A program made the position numbers and the translations under genes. A model generated the notes under the pieces. It was given only the letters and a program-made list of their open reading frames with translations, was not told the origin of the DNA and did no database searches. Shown one piece after another: positions 17,554-27,059 of a stretch of 64,000 bases of DNA (positions are counted from its first letter, which is position 1; the number at the start of each line of letters is the position of its first letter). The DNA lies in the NCBI RefSeq assembly GCF_005217605.1, contig NZ_SZPX01000003.1, forward strand, positions 124,001 to 188,000, in the 5' to 3' direction. The DNA is from Sulfurimonas crateris. Its GTDB lineage: Bacteria > Campylobacterota > Campylobacteria > Campylobacterales > Sulfurimonadaceae.

Positions 17554-18362
17554 AGTACATCCCCAAAATGAGGTCTGAGTCTTTTAAATACCAATGCGCC
17601 TACTGCTAAACAAAACAGCGTCAACCCAAAATAGTAAATAGTTGTATTTTGATGTTCCCAGAACCAAGAACCGTTTATAAAACTGTTTCTATACCCGTCT
17701 ACTATATAAAAAGCAGGATTAAGCTTAAGTATCCACTGATATTTCTCCGGAATCATATCCATTGACCAAAAAATAGGAGTTGCCCAAAAACCAATCTGCA
17801 TAAGTACTGCGATAAAATTACCTATATCTTTTACAAAAACTCTCACGGCAGAAGTCAGCCAAGAAAGTCCCAGTAAAAGAACTACTGAACAAAGTATATA
17901 AAATGGCAGCTGAAGCCAATAAATCGTAGGCATATAACCATAAAGCAAAAAAGCAACTATAACAAAACCTACAAGAGCAAAATGGATAATAAGCGCTGAG
18001 CCAATTTGCACCAATGGCAGGATACTTACCCTAAATGAAACTTTTTTCACTAAGAATGAGTTGTTAACAACGGCACCCGTGGCACTTGTAAAGGCATTTG
18101 AAATAAAAAACCAAGGTATCATACCACTGATGAGATATAAAAAAAATGGAGCACCATGCGTTGAAGGTCCGGCCCTAAAACCTATCTCAAATACGAACCA
18201 AATCACCATGATAAAAGCAAGAGGTTGCACAAAAGCCCATACAAGCCCCAAATACGAGCCTAGGTATTGTTTGCGGAAATCATTTTTAATTAGCGTGATT
18301 AGCAATTCTCTACTGCTGTAAATATGTTTTAAAAATCTGTAAAACTCTTTGATATAACGCAT
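17550..18362 (-). CDS. wzm: Polysaccharide ABC exporter permease
   Basis: This 270-residue ABC-2-type inner-membrane permease starts with the amphipathic region ELLITLIKNDFRKQYLGSYLG, followed by GLVWAFVQPLAFIMVIWFVF and about six helices. The length and the LGxxW-xxxxP pattern match Wzm/KpsM/TagG exporters, which move completed lipid-linked chains from the cytoplasm. It works with the Wzt ATPase encoded downstream. The intervening AlbA-type gene overlaps this gene's stop by four bases. CysQ lies three bases upstream. Confidence 0.9.
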   Translation of the reverse strand: MRYIKEFYRFLKHIYSSRELLITLIKNDFRKQYLGSYLGLVWAFVQPLAFIMVIWFVFEIGFRAGPSTHGAPFFLYLISGMIPWFFISNAFTSATGAVVNNSFLVKKVSFRVSILPLVQIGSALIIHFALVGFVIVAFLLYGYMPTIYWLQLPFYILCSVVLLLGLSWLTSAVRVFVKDIGNFIAVLMQIGFWATPIFWSMDMIPEKYQWILKLNPAFYIVDGYRNSFINGSWFWEHQNTTIYYFGLTLFCLAVGALVFKRLRPHFGDVL

Positions 18363-18365
18363 AAA

Positions 18366-19121
18366 TTATTTCACCACAAACCAAGGGTTCAGAAGATTTT
18401 CTTTGTTGTAAACCATTGGCTCATTGTTTTCAAACTGGTAAGTCATCTTCCCAGCTTCTCTAACAATCGCATCCGCCGCCGCGGTATCCCACTCCATTGT
18501 AGGGGCAAGACGAGGGTATATGTCTGCTTCACCTGAAGCTATCATACATAGCTTTAGACTACTTCCTTTTGATACTTGTTCAATCACTTTAGCATCAAGA
18601 GTGTTTATAAACTCTTGAGTCTCTTCTGAAAGATGTGATTTTGAGGCAACTACATAAAGTTTTTCACTTTTATCTTTATTTACTTTTAATGGTAATTTTT
18701 GACCATTTAAAAATGTACCTTCACCTTGCTTCGCACTATACATCTCATCTATCGCAGGCGCATAGACTACACCTAGCACTGGTGAGTTTTTGTGGATGAG
18801 TGCGATATTTACAGTAAACTCATCGTTTTTCTTGATAAACTCTTTTGTTCCGTCTATGGGGTCTATACACCAGTAGTACTCCCACTCTTTTCTTGTCTCA
18901 TACTCTGTTTGTTTGTTTTCTTCGCTCATGATCGGCATCTGAGGATAAAGTTTTTTAAGCTCGCTACAAATGATCTCGTTTGCCTGCAAGTCTGCCTCAG
19001 TAAGCGGCGATTTATCGTCTTTGTACTCTATGCTAAAATCTCTGGTATATATATTCATTATCTTAGCACCGGCTTTTAGTGCTATCTGCTTTATATCTTC
19101 TATATTTATACTATCTAACAT
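18366..19121 (-). CDS. cysQ: 3'(2'),5'-bisphosphate nucleotidase
   Basis: This 251-residue inositol-monophosphatase-fold enzyme has MSEEN (metal ligand Glu), [20 protein letters not shown] and the C-terminal [16 protein letters not shown], the three metal-binding motifs of the family. CysQ hydrolyses PAP, the by-product each time a sulfotransferase uses PAPS, and so relieves product inhibition. It overlaps cysC by 11 bases and lies in the middle of a locus with three sulfotransferases, so PAP clearance is the natural role. Confidence 0.92.
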   Translation of the reverse strand: MLDSINIEDIKQIALKAGAKIMNIYTRDFSIEYKDDKSPLTEADLQANEIICSELKKLYPQMPIMSEENKQTEYETRKEWEYYWCIDPIDGTKEFIKKNDEFTVNIALIHKNSPVLGVVYAPAIDEMYSAKQGEGTFLNGQKLPLKVNKDKSEKLYVVASKSHLSEETQEFINTLDAKVIEQVSKGSSLKLCMIASGEADIYPRLAPTMEWDTAAADAIVREAGKMTYQFENNEPMVYNKENLLNPWFVVK

Positions 19122-19713
19122 CTATATATCCGTTCGTTTTTAAATAATCTGTTATTTTATCTATATTTTCATTAAGCTCTGTTTTATCATTGACTATATG
19201 AAGCTCAGATTTTAACGGTTTTTCGTAAGGAGAGTCTATACCTGTAAAGTTTTTTATCTCTCCGGCTCTTGCTTTTTTATACAACCCTTTTGGGTCTCTG
19301 CTCTCACACACTTCAAGCGGAGTATCAACAAAAATCTCTATAAACTCATCTTCTTTTACAAGTGACCTTACTTGTGCTCTATCTGAAATAAAAGGCGATA
19401 TAAAAGCCGTAATGATGATGGTACCGCTATCTACAAAAAGCTTTGCAACTTCGCCGACTCTTCTTATGTTTTCTACTCTTGCGTTATCATCAAACCCTAA
19501 GTCAACATTTAGCCCATGTCTAACATTGTCGCCATCAAGAAGATAGGTATGAAAACCTAACTCAAATAGCTTTGCCTCAAGTGCATTGGCAAGAGTTGAT
19601 TTACCGCTTCCGCTAAGCCCTGTAAACCATAAGATGCAAGGCTTTTGGTTTTTAAGTTTGGCTCTTTGCTCTTTTACAACGTGAGTGTTATGCCAGACCG
19701 TATTATTTGACAT
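19111..19713 (-). CDS. cysC: Adenylylsulfate kinase
   Basis: This 200-residue APS kinase phosphorylates APS to PAPS. It has the P-loop [17 protein letters not shown] (residues ~30-46), [11 protein letters not shown], the phosphoserine-region [13 protein letters not shown] and [13 protein letters not shown], all standard for CysC. It overlaps the paralogue encoded upstream by 11 bases and cysQ by 11 bases, so synthesis and disposal of the sulfate donor are encoded in one translation-coupled block. Confidence 0.95.
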   Translation of the reverse strand: MSNNTVWHNTHVVKEQRAKLKNQKPCILWFTGLSGSGKSTLANALEAKLFELGFHTYLLDGDNVRHGLNVDLGFDDNARVENIRRVGEVAKLFVDSGTIIITAFISPFISDRAQVRSLVKEDEFIEIFVDTPLEVCESRDPKGLYKKARAGEIKNFTGIDSPYEKPLKSELHIVNDKTELNENIDKITDYLKTNGYIDVR

Positions 19714-20428
19714 AGTGAGCCTTTATATACTTGATAATAATCTTTGTAGCTTCTTCAACAGATGTTTTATCTGTATCTATAACTATCTCTGCATGCTGTG
19801 GCTCTTCATAGATGTCATTTACGCCTGTGAAGTTTTGCAGTTGACCCACCAAGGCTTTGGCATATTTGCCTTTGTAGTCTCGTTTTTTACATGTCTCGAT
19901 GTCGGCTTTTACATAGACTACCACATTGTTCTTCACCATCTCTCTTATGGCTTTTCTTGATTCACTATACGGGCTTACAAATGAGGCAACGGTTGAGATA
20001 GAGTTGTTTTGCAATGTTTTTATAAGATGCCCTACCCTGTGCATATGTCTGTTCCTGTCTTCCCTTGTATAACCTATGTCTGGAATAAGTTCTCTTATAT
20101 CTTTAGAGTCAATTCGCTCTAAGGGAATATCTAGTTTCTCCAGCTCTTTATAGACCGCATCCGCAATTGTTGTTTTTCCTGAGAGCGGTAAGCCAGTAAA
20201 CCAAAGGTTAAAAGGCTCTATTTTTTTTCTGCCCCATCTTATCTTTACCCATGCTCTCTCATGCGCCCAATAAAGCGCTATTTTAGCAAATGTCTCTATG
20301 ATTCCGGCCGCAATAGCAAGGTCAAGCCTTCCAAAGAAGACATAAACAATAATAATCGTCGTAGTTGTGGCAAAAACTCTCCAACTTACGCCTTTTGCAA
20401 CCGAGCGGATATTTGTATCTTTATACAC
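19703..20428 (-). CDS. Membrane-anchored APS kinase paralogue (DUF2061-CysC fusion)
   Basis: The protein has 241 residues. Residues 1-65 match the small DUF2061 membrane domain, with two helices around [20 protein letters not shown] and [12 protein letters not shown] before them. Residues ~72-240 are an APS kinase domain with P-loop [42 protein letters not shown] and [13 protein letters not shown]. The key kinase motifs are present though diverged from the neighbouring CysC, so it may be active, perhaps placing PAPS synthesis at the inner membrane near the sulfotransferases. It overlaps cysN by one base. A regulatory or different nucleotide-kinase role is possible. Confidence 0.85.
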   Translation of the reverse strand: MYKDTNIRSVAKGVSWRVFATTTTIIIVYVFFGRLDLAIAAGIIETFAKIALYWAHERAWVKIRWGRKKIEPFNLWFTGLPLSGKTTIADAVYKELEKLDIPLERIDSKDIRELIPDIGYTREDRNRHMHRVGHLIKTLQNNSISTVASFVSPYSESRKAIREMVKNNVVVYVKADIETCKKRDYKGKYAKALVGQLQNFTGVNDIYEEPQHAEIVIDTDKTSVEEATKIIIKYIKAHYVK

Positions 20429-21894
20429 TAAAAGATCTCCTTACAGTTCCACTCAGGAAAATTATCTCTAATATACTTGTTTAAAGCTATTTCCGCATCC
20501 GTATACTCTTTGATTTCACTATTTACTGCTGAGTGTCCGCCGCCGACTACCGAAGATACTATCATCCCTGCGCCAATTGTTTCATTACTGTATCTATCTA
20601 TAATGATAAAACTGCCTGTGTATCTGTTGTTCTCATATGGATCAACGGCGATCTGACGGTCAAGTTTGAGGGTACACTTTGCAATGTCGTTAAGTTCTAG
20701 CTGTTTTGCGTCCAACTCTTCAAAAGTGTTGATATCTTTTTTATACTCTATGGATTGAAAAGTACCGTTAATAACAGAAGTTGCCCTTTTTATAATATAG
20801 CTTGAGTTTAATTGCATCGGTATCTCGCTCATCCATACTATCATAGTAGAGAGCTGGCTAGAGACTTGCGGTATGTCGTCGGATTTTACTATCATATCCC
20901 CACGGCTGATATCTATCTCATCTTCTAAAGTAATTGTCGTTGCCATAGGAGCGAATGCTTTTTCAATAGTTTCTACCATCTCATCTTTGTTTTTTGGTCT
21001 TAAATCTTTTATATCATTTGAAACAATCGATTTTACTTTGCTTGATTTTTTAGATGGGAGGACCGTAATAAAATCACCGACAGAGATACTTCCACTGGCT
21101 ATAGTTCCGCAAAAGCCTCTAAAGTTAAGATGTGGACGACTCACATATTGCACAGGCATTCTAAAGGAGTTATTCTCTTTTTTGTGAATCTCTATAGTAT
21201 CTAACAGCTCCATAAGAGGAAGCCCGCCGTACCATGAAGATTTTTCACCAATAGTTACGATATTATCTCCATCAAGTGCTGAAATTGGAATGTAGGTGAA
21301 ATTAATATCATTATAGTGTGGTAGATTTGGTATAACTTTTTGATACTCTGATTTTATCTCTTCGAATTTATCTTTGCTAAAATCAACAAGATCCATTTTA
21401 TTAATGGCAACTATGATATTTTTTATCCCTAAAAGTGAAACAATGTATGAGTGCCTTTTTGTTTGTGTAAGAACACCTTGTCTTGCATCTATGAGAATTA
21501 TGGCGATATCAGCCGTACTTGCACCTGTAGCCATATTTCTTGTGTATTGCTCATGTCCTGGGGTATCTGCTATTATAAACTTTCTTTTTTCAGTTGAAAA
21601 GTATCTATAGGCTACATCTATAGTGATACCTTGCTCTCTCTCACTTGCAAGACCATCAACCAAAAGAGCCAAGTCTATCTTATCACCTGTTGTCCCTGAT
21701 TTTTTAGAATCCTTCTCTATTGCTGAGAGCTGATCTTCAAATATCATCTTGCTATCATAAAGAAGTCTGCCTATAAGTGTACTTTTACCGTCATCCACGC
21801 TTCCGCAAGTTATAAAGCGGCATATCTCTTTGTTTTCGTGCTCTTTAAGGTATTGCTCAATGTTTTGAGCAATTAAATCTGATTGATGTGCCAT
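20428..21894 (-). CDS. cysN: Sulfate adenylyltransferase GTPase subunit
   Basis: This 488-residue EF-Tu-like GTPase drives ATP sulfurylase. G1 is ITCGSVDDGKSTLIGRLL, G3 IIADTPGHEQYTRNMATGAS and G4 AINKMDLV, followed by two beta-barrel domains. I place the start at the ATG at 21894 (MAHQSDLIAQNIEQYL), one base after the cysD stop. The longer reading to 21939 would add 15 residues overlapping cysD and lacking family resemblance. With CysD it makes APS from sulfate and ATP. No fused kinase domain is present, so kinase activity comes from the separate genes downstream. Confidence 0.95.
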   Translation of the reverse strand: MAHQSDLIAQNIEQYLKEHENKEICRFITCGSVDDGKSTLIGRLLYDSKMIFEDQLSAIEKDSKKSGTTGDKIDLALLVDGLASEREQGITIDVAYRYFSTEKRKFIIADTPGHEQYTRNMATGASTADIAIILIDARQGVLTQTKRHSYIVSLLGIKNIIVAINKMDLVDFSKDKFEEIKSEYQKVIPNLPHYNDINFTYIPISALDGDNIVTIGEKSSWYGGLPLMELLDTIEIHKKENNSFRMPVQYVSRPHLNFRGFCGTIASGSISVGDFITVLPSKKSSKVKSIVSNDIKDLRPKNKDEMVETIEKAFAPMATTITLEDEIDISRGDMIVKSDDIPQVSSQLSTMIVWMSEIPMQLNSSYIIKRATSVINGTFQSIEYKKDINTFEELDAKQLELNDIAKCTLKLDRQIAVDPYENNRYTGSFIIIDRYSNETIGAGMIVSSVVGGGHSAVNSEIKEYTDAEIALNKYIRDNFPEWNCKEIF

Positions 21895-21895
21895 A

Positions 21896-22807
21896 TTAAA
21901 AATATCCCTCTTGTTTCTTTTTCTCCATCGATGCGTCACCGTCAGAGTCTATAAGTCGTCCTTGTCTCTCACTTGTAGTGCACACAAGCATCTCTTGGAT
22001 GATCTCAGGCAGTGTTGTTGCACTTGAGTTTACAGCTCCCGTAAGTGGGTAACAGCCCAAAGTTCTAAATCGCACTACCTCTTCTTTTGCGGTATCTGAG
22101 AGCTTCTTTGGCATACGCTCATCATCAACTAGTATCTTTGTGCCCATATATTCTATAACAGGTCGTTTTTTTGCAAAATAGAGGTCAGGGATAGAGATAT
22201 TTTCAAGATAAATATATTGCCAAATATCAAGTTCTGTCCAGTTACTCAAGGGAAATACTCTTATGCTTTCACCTTTTTGATGTCTGCCGTTGAAAATATT
22301 CCAAAGTTCAGGACGCTGATTTTTTGGGTCCCAGCGGTGGTTTTCATCACGAAAAGAGTATATGCGCTCTTTTGCGCGGCTTTTCTCTTCATCGCGTCTT
22401 GCTCCACCAAATACCGCATCGAACTTATAGATATCTAGCATCTGCTTTAAGCCTTGCGTTTTCATAATGTCAGTATGCATCGCGCTTCCATGCTCAAATG
22501 GAGAGATATTCAACCTGTCACCCTCTGGATTGCTATAGACTATGAGTTCCATACCAACCTCTTTTGCACGACGGTCGCGAAACTCTATCATCTCTTTGAA
22601 TTTCCATTTAGTATCTACATGCACAAGCGGAAGAGGAGGAGGAGCAGGATAGAATGCTTTTTGCAGAAGATGAAGCATAACAGAGCTGTCTTTGCCTACG
22701 CTATAAAGCATGGCAGGATTAGCAAACTCAGCTACAACCTCTCGCATGATATGCATAGATTCTGCTTCTAGCTGTTTTAAGTGAGTAAGTTTTTGTTTAT
22801 CTAACAT
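21896..22807 (-). CDS. cysD: Sulfate adenylyltransferase catalytic subunit
   Basis: This 303-residue protein belongs to the PAPS reductase/ATP sulfurylase superfamily. It has the PP-loop-like [20 protein letters not shown] (residues ~34-53), [20 protein letters not shown] and the C-terminal LRTLG-like [15 protein letters not shown]. It forms the heterodimer with CysN that adenylates sulfate. It overlaps rfbB by one base, which binds the sulfate-activation genes to the sugar-nucleotide genes in one transcript. No cysH or sulfite reductase gene is present in the window. Confidence 0.95.
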   Translation of the reverse strand: MLDKQKLTHLKQLEAESMHIMREVVAEFANPAMLYSVGKDSSVMLHLLQKAFYPAPPPLPLVHVDTKWKFKEMIEFRDRRAKEVGMELIVYSNPEGDRLNISPFEHGSAMHTDIMKTQGLKQMLDIYKFDAVFGGARRDEEKSRAKERIYSFRDENHRWDPKNQRPELWNIFNGRHQKGESIRVFPLSNWTELDIWQYIYLENISIPDLYFAKKRPVIEYMGTKILVDDERMPKKLSDTAKEEVVRFRTLGCYPLTGAVNSSATTLPEIIQEMLVCTTSERQGRLIDSDGDASMEKKKQEGYF

Positions 22808-23913
22808 TAATTGTAACCCTTTTTATACTTATTTAAATACCATTCTATGGTCTTGATGATGCCTGTGTCGAATGTTTCGTCTGCTTTCCAGCCTAGTTCA
22901 TTTTCCAGTTTTGTTGCATCAATAGCGTATCTTCTATCATGACCTGCTCTGTCTTCCACGAAAGTTATTAAATCCTTGTAAGATTTAAGTTGATGGTTGA
23001 TAGTTGATAGTTGATAGTTATTTTCGACTGGATAAACTTCGTCTAATATACTGCAAATCTTATCTACAATCTTAAGATTTGTTCTTTCATTTCTTCCGCC
23101 TATATTATAAACTTCTCCAGTTTTACCTGTGTGATAAACAATATCTATTCCTTTACAGTGGTCAAGCACATAAAGCCAATCTCTTATGTTTTTTCCATCT
23201 CCGTAGATCGGGATGTTTTCACCTGCTAGTGCTTTACGGATGATAGTTGGGATGAGTTTTTCATCGTGTTGTTTTGGTCCATAGTTATTTGAGCAGTTTG
23301 TGATAACTGTATTTAAACCATATGTTTCATTGTATGCTCTGATGATCATATCGCTTGAAGCTTTTGAAGCTGAGTATGGAGAGTTTGGAGCGTACGGGGT
23401 TGACTCTGTGAACAGATCAGTTTCGTTTAGTGTTCCGTATACTTCATCAGTGCTAATGTGGTGAAAACGAGGAAGCGAAGCTTCAGTTGATTGTTGATTG
23501 TGGATTGTTGGTAGATATTTATTTTTGTAAGTAAATGGCTTCTCCATCCAATGCTTATATGCTACATCTACTAGAGTAAAAGTACCTGTTACATTTGTTT
23601 GCACAAATACTCCCGGGTTTTTGATGGAGTTATCTACATGGCTTTCTGCTGCAAAGTGGATAACACCTTGTATATCGTATTCAGTAAATATAAACTCTAC
23701 AAGCTCACGGTTACAGATGTCACCTTTTATAAACTTATATCGTGGATTATTTTCACACTCTTTTAGGTTTTGTAAATCACCTGCGTATGTAAGTAGGTCT
23801 AAGTTTACTAAGTTGTAGTTTGGATATTTATCTAAAAAGTACGGCACAAAGTTTGAGCCAATGAAGCCTGCACAGCCTGTTACCAGTATTGTTTTATTTG
23901 TATTGTCAAACAT
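22807..23913 (-). CDS. rfbB: dTDP-glucose 4,6-dehydratase with repeat-derived insertions
   Basis: This 368-residue SDR enzyme catalyses the second step to dTDP-L-rhamnose. It shows [17 protein letters not shown] at the N-terminus, [12 protein letters not shown], the catalytic [10 protein letters not shown] and [10 protein letters not shown]. Two stretches, [13 protein letters not shown] before the catalytic strand and [11 protein letters not shown] in the C-terminal region, are encoded by 7-bp repeats and fall where family members have variable loops. The protein is somewhat longer than the usual ~340-360 residues. All active-site residues are in place, so it should work. AGGA precedes the ATG within the end of the KilA-N gene. 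Confidence 0.93.
   Translation of the reverse strand: MFDNTNKTILVTGCAGFIGSNFVPYFLDKYPNYNLVNLDLLTYAGDLQNLKECENNPRYKFIKGDICNRELVEFIFTEYDIQGVIHFAAESHVDNSIKNPGVFVQTNVTGTFTLVDVAYKHWMEKPFTYKNKYLPTIHNQQSTEASLPRFHHISTDEVYGTLNETDLFTESTPYAPNSPYSASKASSDMIIRAYNETYGLNTVITNCSNNYGPKQHDEKLIPTIIRKALAGENIPIYGDGKNIRDWLYVLDHCKGIDIVYHTGKTGEVYNIGGRNERTNLKIVDKICSILDEVYPVENNYQLSTINHQLKSYKDLITFVEDRAGHDRRYAIDATKLENELGWKADETFDTGIIKTIEWYLNKYKKGYN
22989..23016 (-). repeat. Heptanucleotide array B, four units, inside rfbB
   Basis: On the plus strand the units read GTTGATG, GTTGATA, GTTGATA, GTTGATA. In the coding direction they encode [11 protein letters not shown], near the C-terminal third of the dehydratase and shortly before the conserved [13 protein letters not shown] motif. 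Confidence 0.9.
23486..23513 (-). repeat. Heptanucleotide array C, three to four units, inside rfbB
   Basis: Units on the plus strand are GTTGATT, GTTGATT, GTGGATT and the degenerate GTTGGTA. They encode [10 protein letters not shown] just before the catalytic strand of RfbB. The palindrome GAAGCTTC lies at 23477-23484, next to the array. Confidence 0.8.
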
Positions 23914-23914
23914 T

Positions 23915-24739
23915 CTATTTTCCTAATTTTTTAATAGTTGGATTATTTAATAATGATTTCATCTGAGATATCGCCATGCTATTTAATACAATTAGTCTAT
24001 CGGACTGTGACATGCCTTGTTTGATTAGTTCAGCATTTACGCTTTCCATATTTGACAACACGATGAGCTGTTGTACACTTGCATAGTCTCTTAGATTTCC
24101 ATCTTTATCACTATTTGTTTCTCGCCACTCTTTGGCTGTCATACCAAAGAGTGCCATATTCAAAACATCTGCTTCATTTGCATACACAAAACTCTCTATT
24201 GGTTTTGAAAGTATGCTTGGTATGAGATGCTCTTTTATGGCATCAGTATGGATTTTATAGTTTATTTTAGAAAGACTTCTGCTTAGATTCCATTCTAAAG
24301 ATTTGTTTTCTATCTCTTCATTTTTAAGTCTTTGAAACTCTTTTATAAGAAATAGTTTGAACTCTGCACTTATCCAGCTCGCAAACTCAAAAGCTATATC
24401 TTTATGAGCATATGTACCGCCATATCTACCGGCTTTGCTAATAATCCCTATAGCATTTGTACTGTTTACCCATTGCTTAGGGGTAAGAATAAAACTATTT
24501 ACACCTGACTTATTTTTAATTCCATCGAATTCGATGGAATTAAAATCTTCATTATTTATTTTTTCCCATAATCCCAAAAATTCAATAGTCTCTCTATTTC
24601 TCATCCAGTTTTGTAAGATATAATCACTTCTATCACTATCTTTATATCTAGCTATATCCGTAAGAGATATAAAATCCTCTTTTTCATGTTGGCGGATTGA
24701 GATCAATGTTTCTTGAACTATGAGTTTATTTTGCTTCAT
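23915..24739 (-). CDS. KilA-N domain protein
   Basis: This 274-residue protein has a phage-type KilA-N DNA-binding domain: FISLTDIARYKDSDRSDYIL and WMRNRETIEFLGLWE, then GRYGGTYAHKDIAFEFASWI and EFKLFLIKEFQRLK. The C-terminal half (ADVLNMALFGMTAKEWRE...) is shared by bacterial stand-alone KilA-N proteins. Such genes usually belong to prophages or genomic islands, yet this one sits between rfbD and rfbB, overlaps rfbD by 14 bases and ends one base before rfbB. It could be a passenger captured in the operon or a local DNA-binding regulator. No phage genes lie nearby. Confidence 0.85.
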   Translation of the reverse strand: MKQNKLIVQETLISIRQHEKEDFISLTDIARYKDSDRSDYILQNWMRNRETIEFLGLWEKINNEDFNSIEFDGIKNKSGVNSFILTPKQWVNSTNAIGIISKAGRYGGTYAHKDIAFEFASWISAEFKLFLIKEFQRLKNEEIENKSLEWNLSRSLSKINYKIHTDAIKEHLIPSILSKPIESFVYANEADVLNMALFGMTAKEWRETNSDKDGNLRDYASVQQLIVLSNMESVNAELIKQGMSQSDRLIVLNSMAISQMKSLLNNPTIKKLGK

Positions 24740-25604
24740 TTTTTCTTTCTCCCAATCTTCTTAAGCAATCATCTAAGCTATCTTTCCAGTATGGTATCTC
24801 TAGGTTAAACTCTTTTTTTATTTTAACTTTATTTAGCAGAGAGTAGTGTGGTCTTTTTGCCGGGGTTGGGTACTCTTTGGTTTCTATGGGGTTTATCTTG
24901 CAATCTAGTTTTGCCATGCGCATAATCTCTTTTGCGAAATCATACCAAGAGAGAACTCCTTCATTTGAGTAGTTATAAATTTCTGTCTTTTCATTGTTTA
25001 TCTTTGGAAGAATATCTAAAATAGTTTTTGCCAAATCTTTAGCATAAGTAGGCGTTCCGACTTGGTCAAAAATGACGCCAAGTTGCTCTTTCTCTTTGCC
25101 TAAACGAAGCATCGTTTTTACAAAGCTTGCTCCATAGTAGCTATAAACCCATGAAGTTCTTATGATAATGGAGTTTTTGAGTTTATACTCTATCATCGCT
25201 TCTTCACCGTCAAGTTTTGTTTTTCCATAAACAGCTTGCGGGTTTGTTGCATCTTCTTCCGTATAAGGCTTAAAGTTTGTTCCATCAAATACATAATCTG
25301 TAGAGATATGTATTAACTTGATCCCAAACTCGTTTGATAGCATTGCTAAATTTTTTACGGCTTGTTGATTGATCTTATCTGAGAGTTCTTGTTCACTCTG
25401 GGCTTTATCTACCGCTGTATATGCTGCACAGTTGATGATAGTATCTATATTATTTTGAATGATAAATTTTCTAACTTTATTGCTATCCGTAATATCAAGT
25501 TCTGTTCTATTTGTAAAATAAAATCTATATGGATAACTCGGTGAGAGTTCTTTTATCTCACTTCCCACCTGACCGTTTGAGCCTGTCACTAAAATATTAG
25601 GCAT
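24726..25604 (-). CDS. rfbD: dTDP-4-dehydrorhamnose reductase
   Basis: This 292-residue SDR enzyme catalyses the final NADPH-dependent reduction to dTDP-L-rhamnose. It has ILVTGSNGQVGSEIKEL at the N-terminus, TIINCAAYTAVDKAQ, STDYVFDGT and VYGKTKLDGE. Length is normal for RfbD. It overlaps rfbC by eight bases and the KilA-N gene by 14. The C-terminal residues ERKNEAK are encoded in the overlap with the KilA-N start, so a late insertion of that gene may have reshaped the end. Confidence 0.93.
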   Translation of the reverse strand: MPNILVTGSNGQVGSEIKELSPSYPYRFYFTNRTELDITDSNKVRKFIIQNNIDTIINCAAYTAVDKAQSEQELSDKINQQAVKNLAMLSNEFGIKLIHISTDYVFDGTNFKPYTEEDATNPQAVYGKTKLDGEEAMIEYKLKNSIIIRTSWVYSYYGASFVKTMLRLGKEKEQLGVIFDQVGTPTYAKDLAKTILDILPKINNEKTEIYNYSNEGVLSWYDFAKEIMRMAKLDCKINPIETKEYPTPAKRPHYSLLNKVKIKKEFNLEIPYWKDSLDDCLRRLGERKNEAK

Positions 25605-26172
25605 AATAATCTACCCCGTATTCAAATAGATAATTTGTCTCATTCAACTTAGGCTGTTTTGTGTCTTTTTCTGAAAGCTTTATTTCATCATGAGTTAGTA
25701 TCCAGTCAATATTTAGATGCTCATCATCAAAAGCTATACCTTTGTCATTTTCTGGGCTGTAGTAATTATCTACTTTATAAGCAAATATAGTATCATCTTC
25801 AAGTACCACAAATCCATGTGCAAAACCTCTTGGAATTAAAAGCTGCTTTTTATTTTTACTGCTTAATTCTACTGCTACATATTGCCCAAAAGTCGGAGAA
25901 TTTTTTCTTATATCTACTGCTACATCCAGCACTTTTCCTTGAATAACTCTCACAAGTTTTGTTTGAGCCGAAGGGTGAAGTTGATAGTGAAGTCCTCTAA
26001 GAACTCCTTTTGAACTTTTTGATTCATTATCTTGACAAAAGTTTATCTTGTATCCCAAAAAGTGTTCGAGTTTATCTTGCCTGAAAGTCTCTATAAAATA
26101 ACCACGGGCATCACCATGGACAGTTGGCTCGATGATCACGACATCTGGAATTTCAGTTCTTATAAATGTCAT
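25597..26172 (-). CDS. rfbC: dTDP-4-dehydrorhamnose 3,5-epimerase
   Basis: This 191-residue cupin-fold epimerase catalyses the third step of dTDP-rhamnose synthesis. [40 protein letters not shown] (with the catalytic His region), [20 protein letters not shown] and [15 protein letters not shown] are all family signatures. It overlaps rfbA by four bases and rfbD by eight. Confidence 0.94.
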   Translation of the reverse strand: MTFIRTEIPDVVIIEPTVHGDARGYFIETFRQDKLEHFLGYKINFCQDNESKSSKGVLRGLHYQLHPSAQTKLVRVIQGKVLDVAVDIRKNSPTFGQYVAVELSSKNKKQLLIPRGFAHGFVVLEDDTIFAYKVDNYYSPENDKGIAFDDEHLNIDWILTHDEIKLSEKDTKQPKLNETNYLFEYGVDYYA

Positions 26173-27059
26173 CTCTGCACTCTTCCTTCATTAGCTCTTC
26201 TAATTAAATATTGTCCATAGCCGTTTTTGCTTAAAGGTTGTGCAAGTTCTAAAAGTTTTTCTTTTGAAATATAGCCCATTTCATATGCTATTTCTTCTAA
26301 ACATGCGACTTTTAATCCTTGCCTGTGTTCTATGGTTTGTATAAAAGTGCTTGCTTCAAGCAGTGACTCATGAGTTCCAGTATCTAACCATGCATATCCC
26401 CTGCCCATAAGTTTTACTCTAAGTCTTTGCTCTTTTAAATAGTCTTGATTTAAAGTAGTGATCTCCAATTCACCTCTATTAGACGGTTTGACAAGCTTTG
26501 CTTTCGCCACTACATCTTTTGGATAAAAGTAAAGCCCTACTACCGCATAATTTGATTTTGGATTTTTAGGTTTTTCTTCTATGCTTATTACATTTTGTTC
26601 ATCATCAAATTCAGCTACACCATAGCGTTCAGGATCAGTTACATAGTAACCAAATACAGTAGCCTTGTTCTCTTCTTTAGCATTTTTAATACTTTTTGCC
26701 AGCATATTTGTAAGTCCGTGACCGTAAAAAATATTATCACCCAGAACCAAACAAGCATCATCACCATCCAAAAACTCTTCTCCTAACATAAATGCTTGAG
26801 CCAAACCATCCGGAGAGGGTTGAATAACATACTCAAATCGCATTCCAAGATCGCTTCCATCACCAAATAGATTTATAAAGCTCTGCTGATCTTGCGGAGT
26901 TGTAATGATAAGGACCTCTTTGATACCTGCAAGCATCAATACTGAAAGCGGATAATAGATCATAGGTTTATCATAGATGGGAACCAGTTGTTTACTCACC
27001 CCTTTTGTAATCGGATATAGTCTAGTACCGCTTCCACCTGCCAATATAATGCCTTTCAT
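26169..27059 (-). CDS. rfbA: Glucose-1-phosphate thymidylyltransferase
   Basis: This 296-residue nucleotidyltransferase begins [20 protein letters not shown], with [29 protein letters not shown] and [20 protein letters not shown]. It makes dTDP-glucose and is the committed step of rhamnose synthesis, normally feedback-inhibited by dTDP-rhamnose. It overlaps the epimerase gene upstream by four bases. Confidence 0.95.
   Translation of the reverse strand: MKGIILAGGSGTRLYPITKGVSKQLVPIYDKPMIYYPLSVLMLAGIKEVLIITTPQDQQSFINLFGDGSDLGMRFEYVIQPSPDGLAQAFMLGEEFLDGDDACLVLGDNIFYGHGLTNMLAKSIKNAKEENKATVFGYYVTDPERYGVAEFDDEQNVISIEEKPKNPKSNYAVVGLYFYPKDVVAKAKLVKPSNRGELEITTLNQDYLKEQRLRVKLMGRGYAWLDTGTHESLLEASTFIQTIEHRQGLKVACLEEIAYEMGYISKEKLLELAQPLSKNGYGQYLIRRANEGRVQR

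Noticed and set aside
20428-23913. Assimilatory sulfate reduction operon
   Set aside because: cysH and sulfite reductase genes are not present, and the genes are embedded with sulfotransferases and cysQ in a glycan locus.
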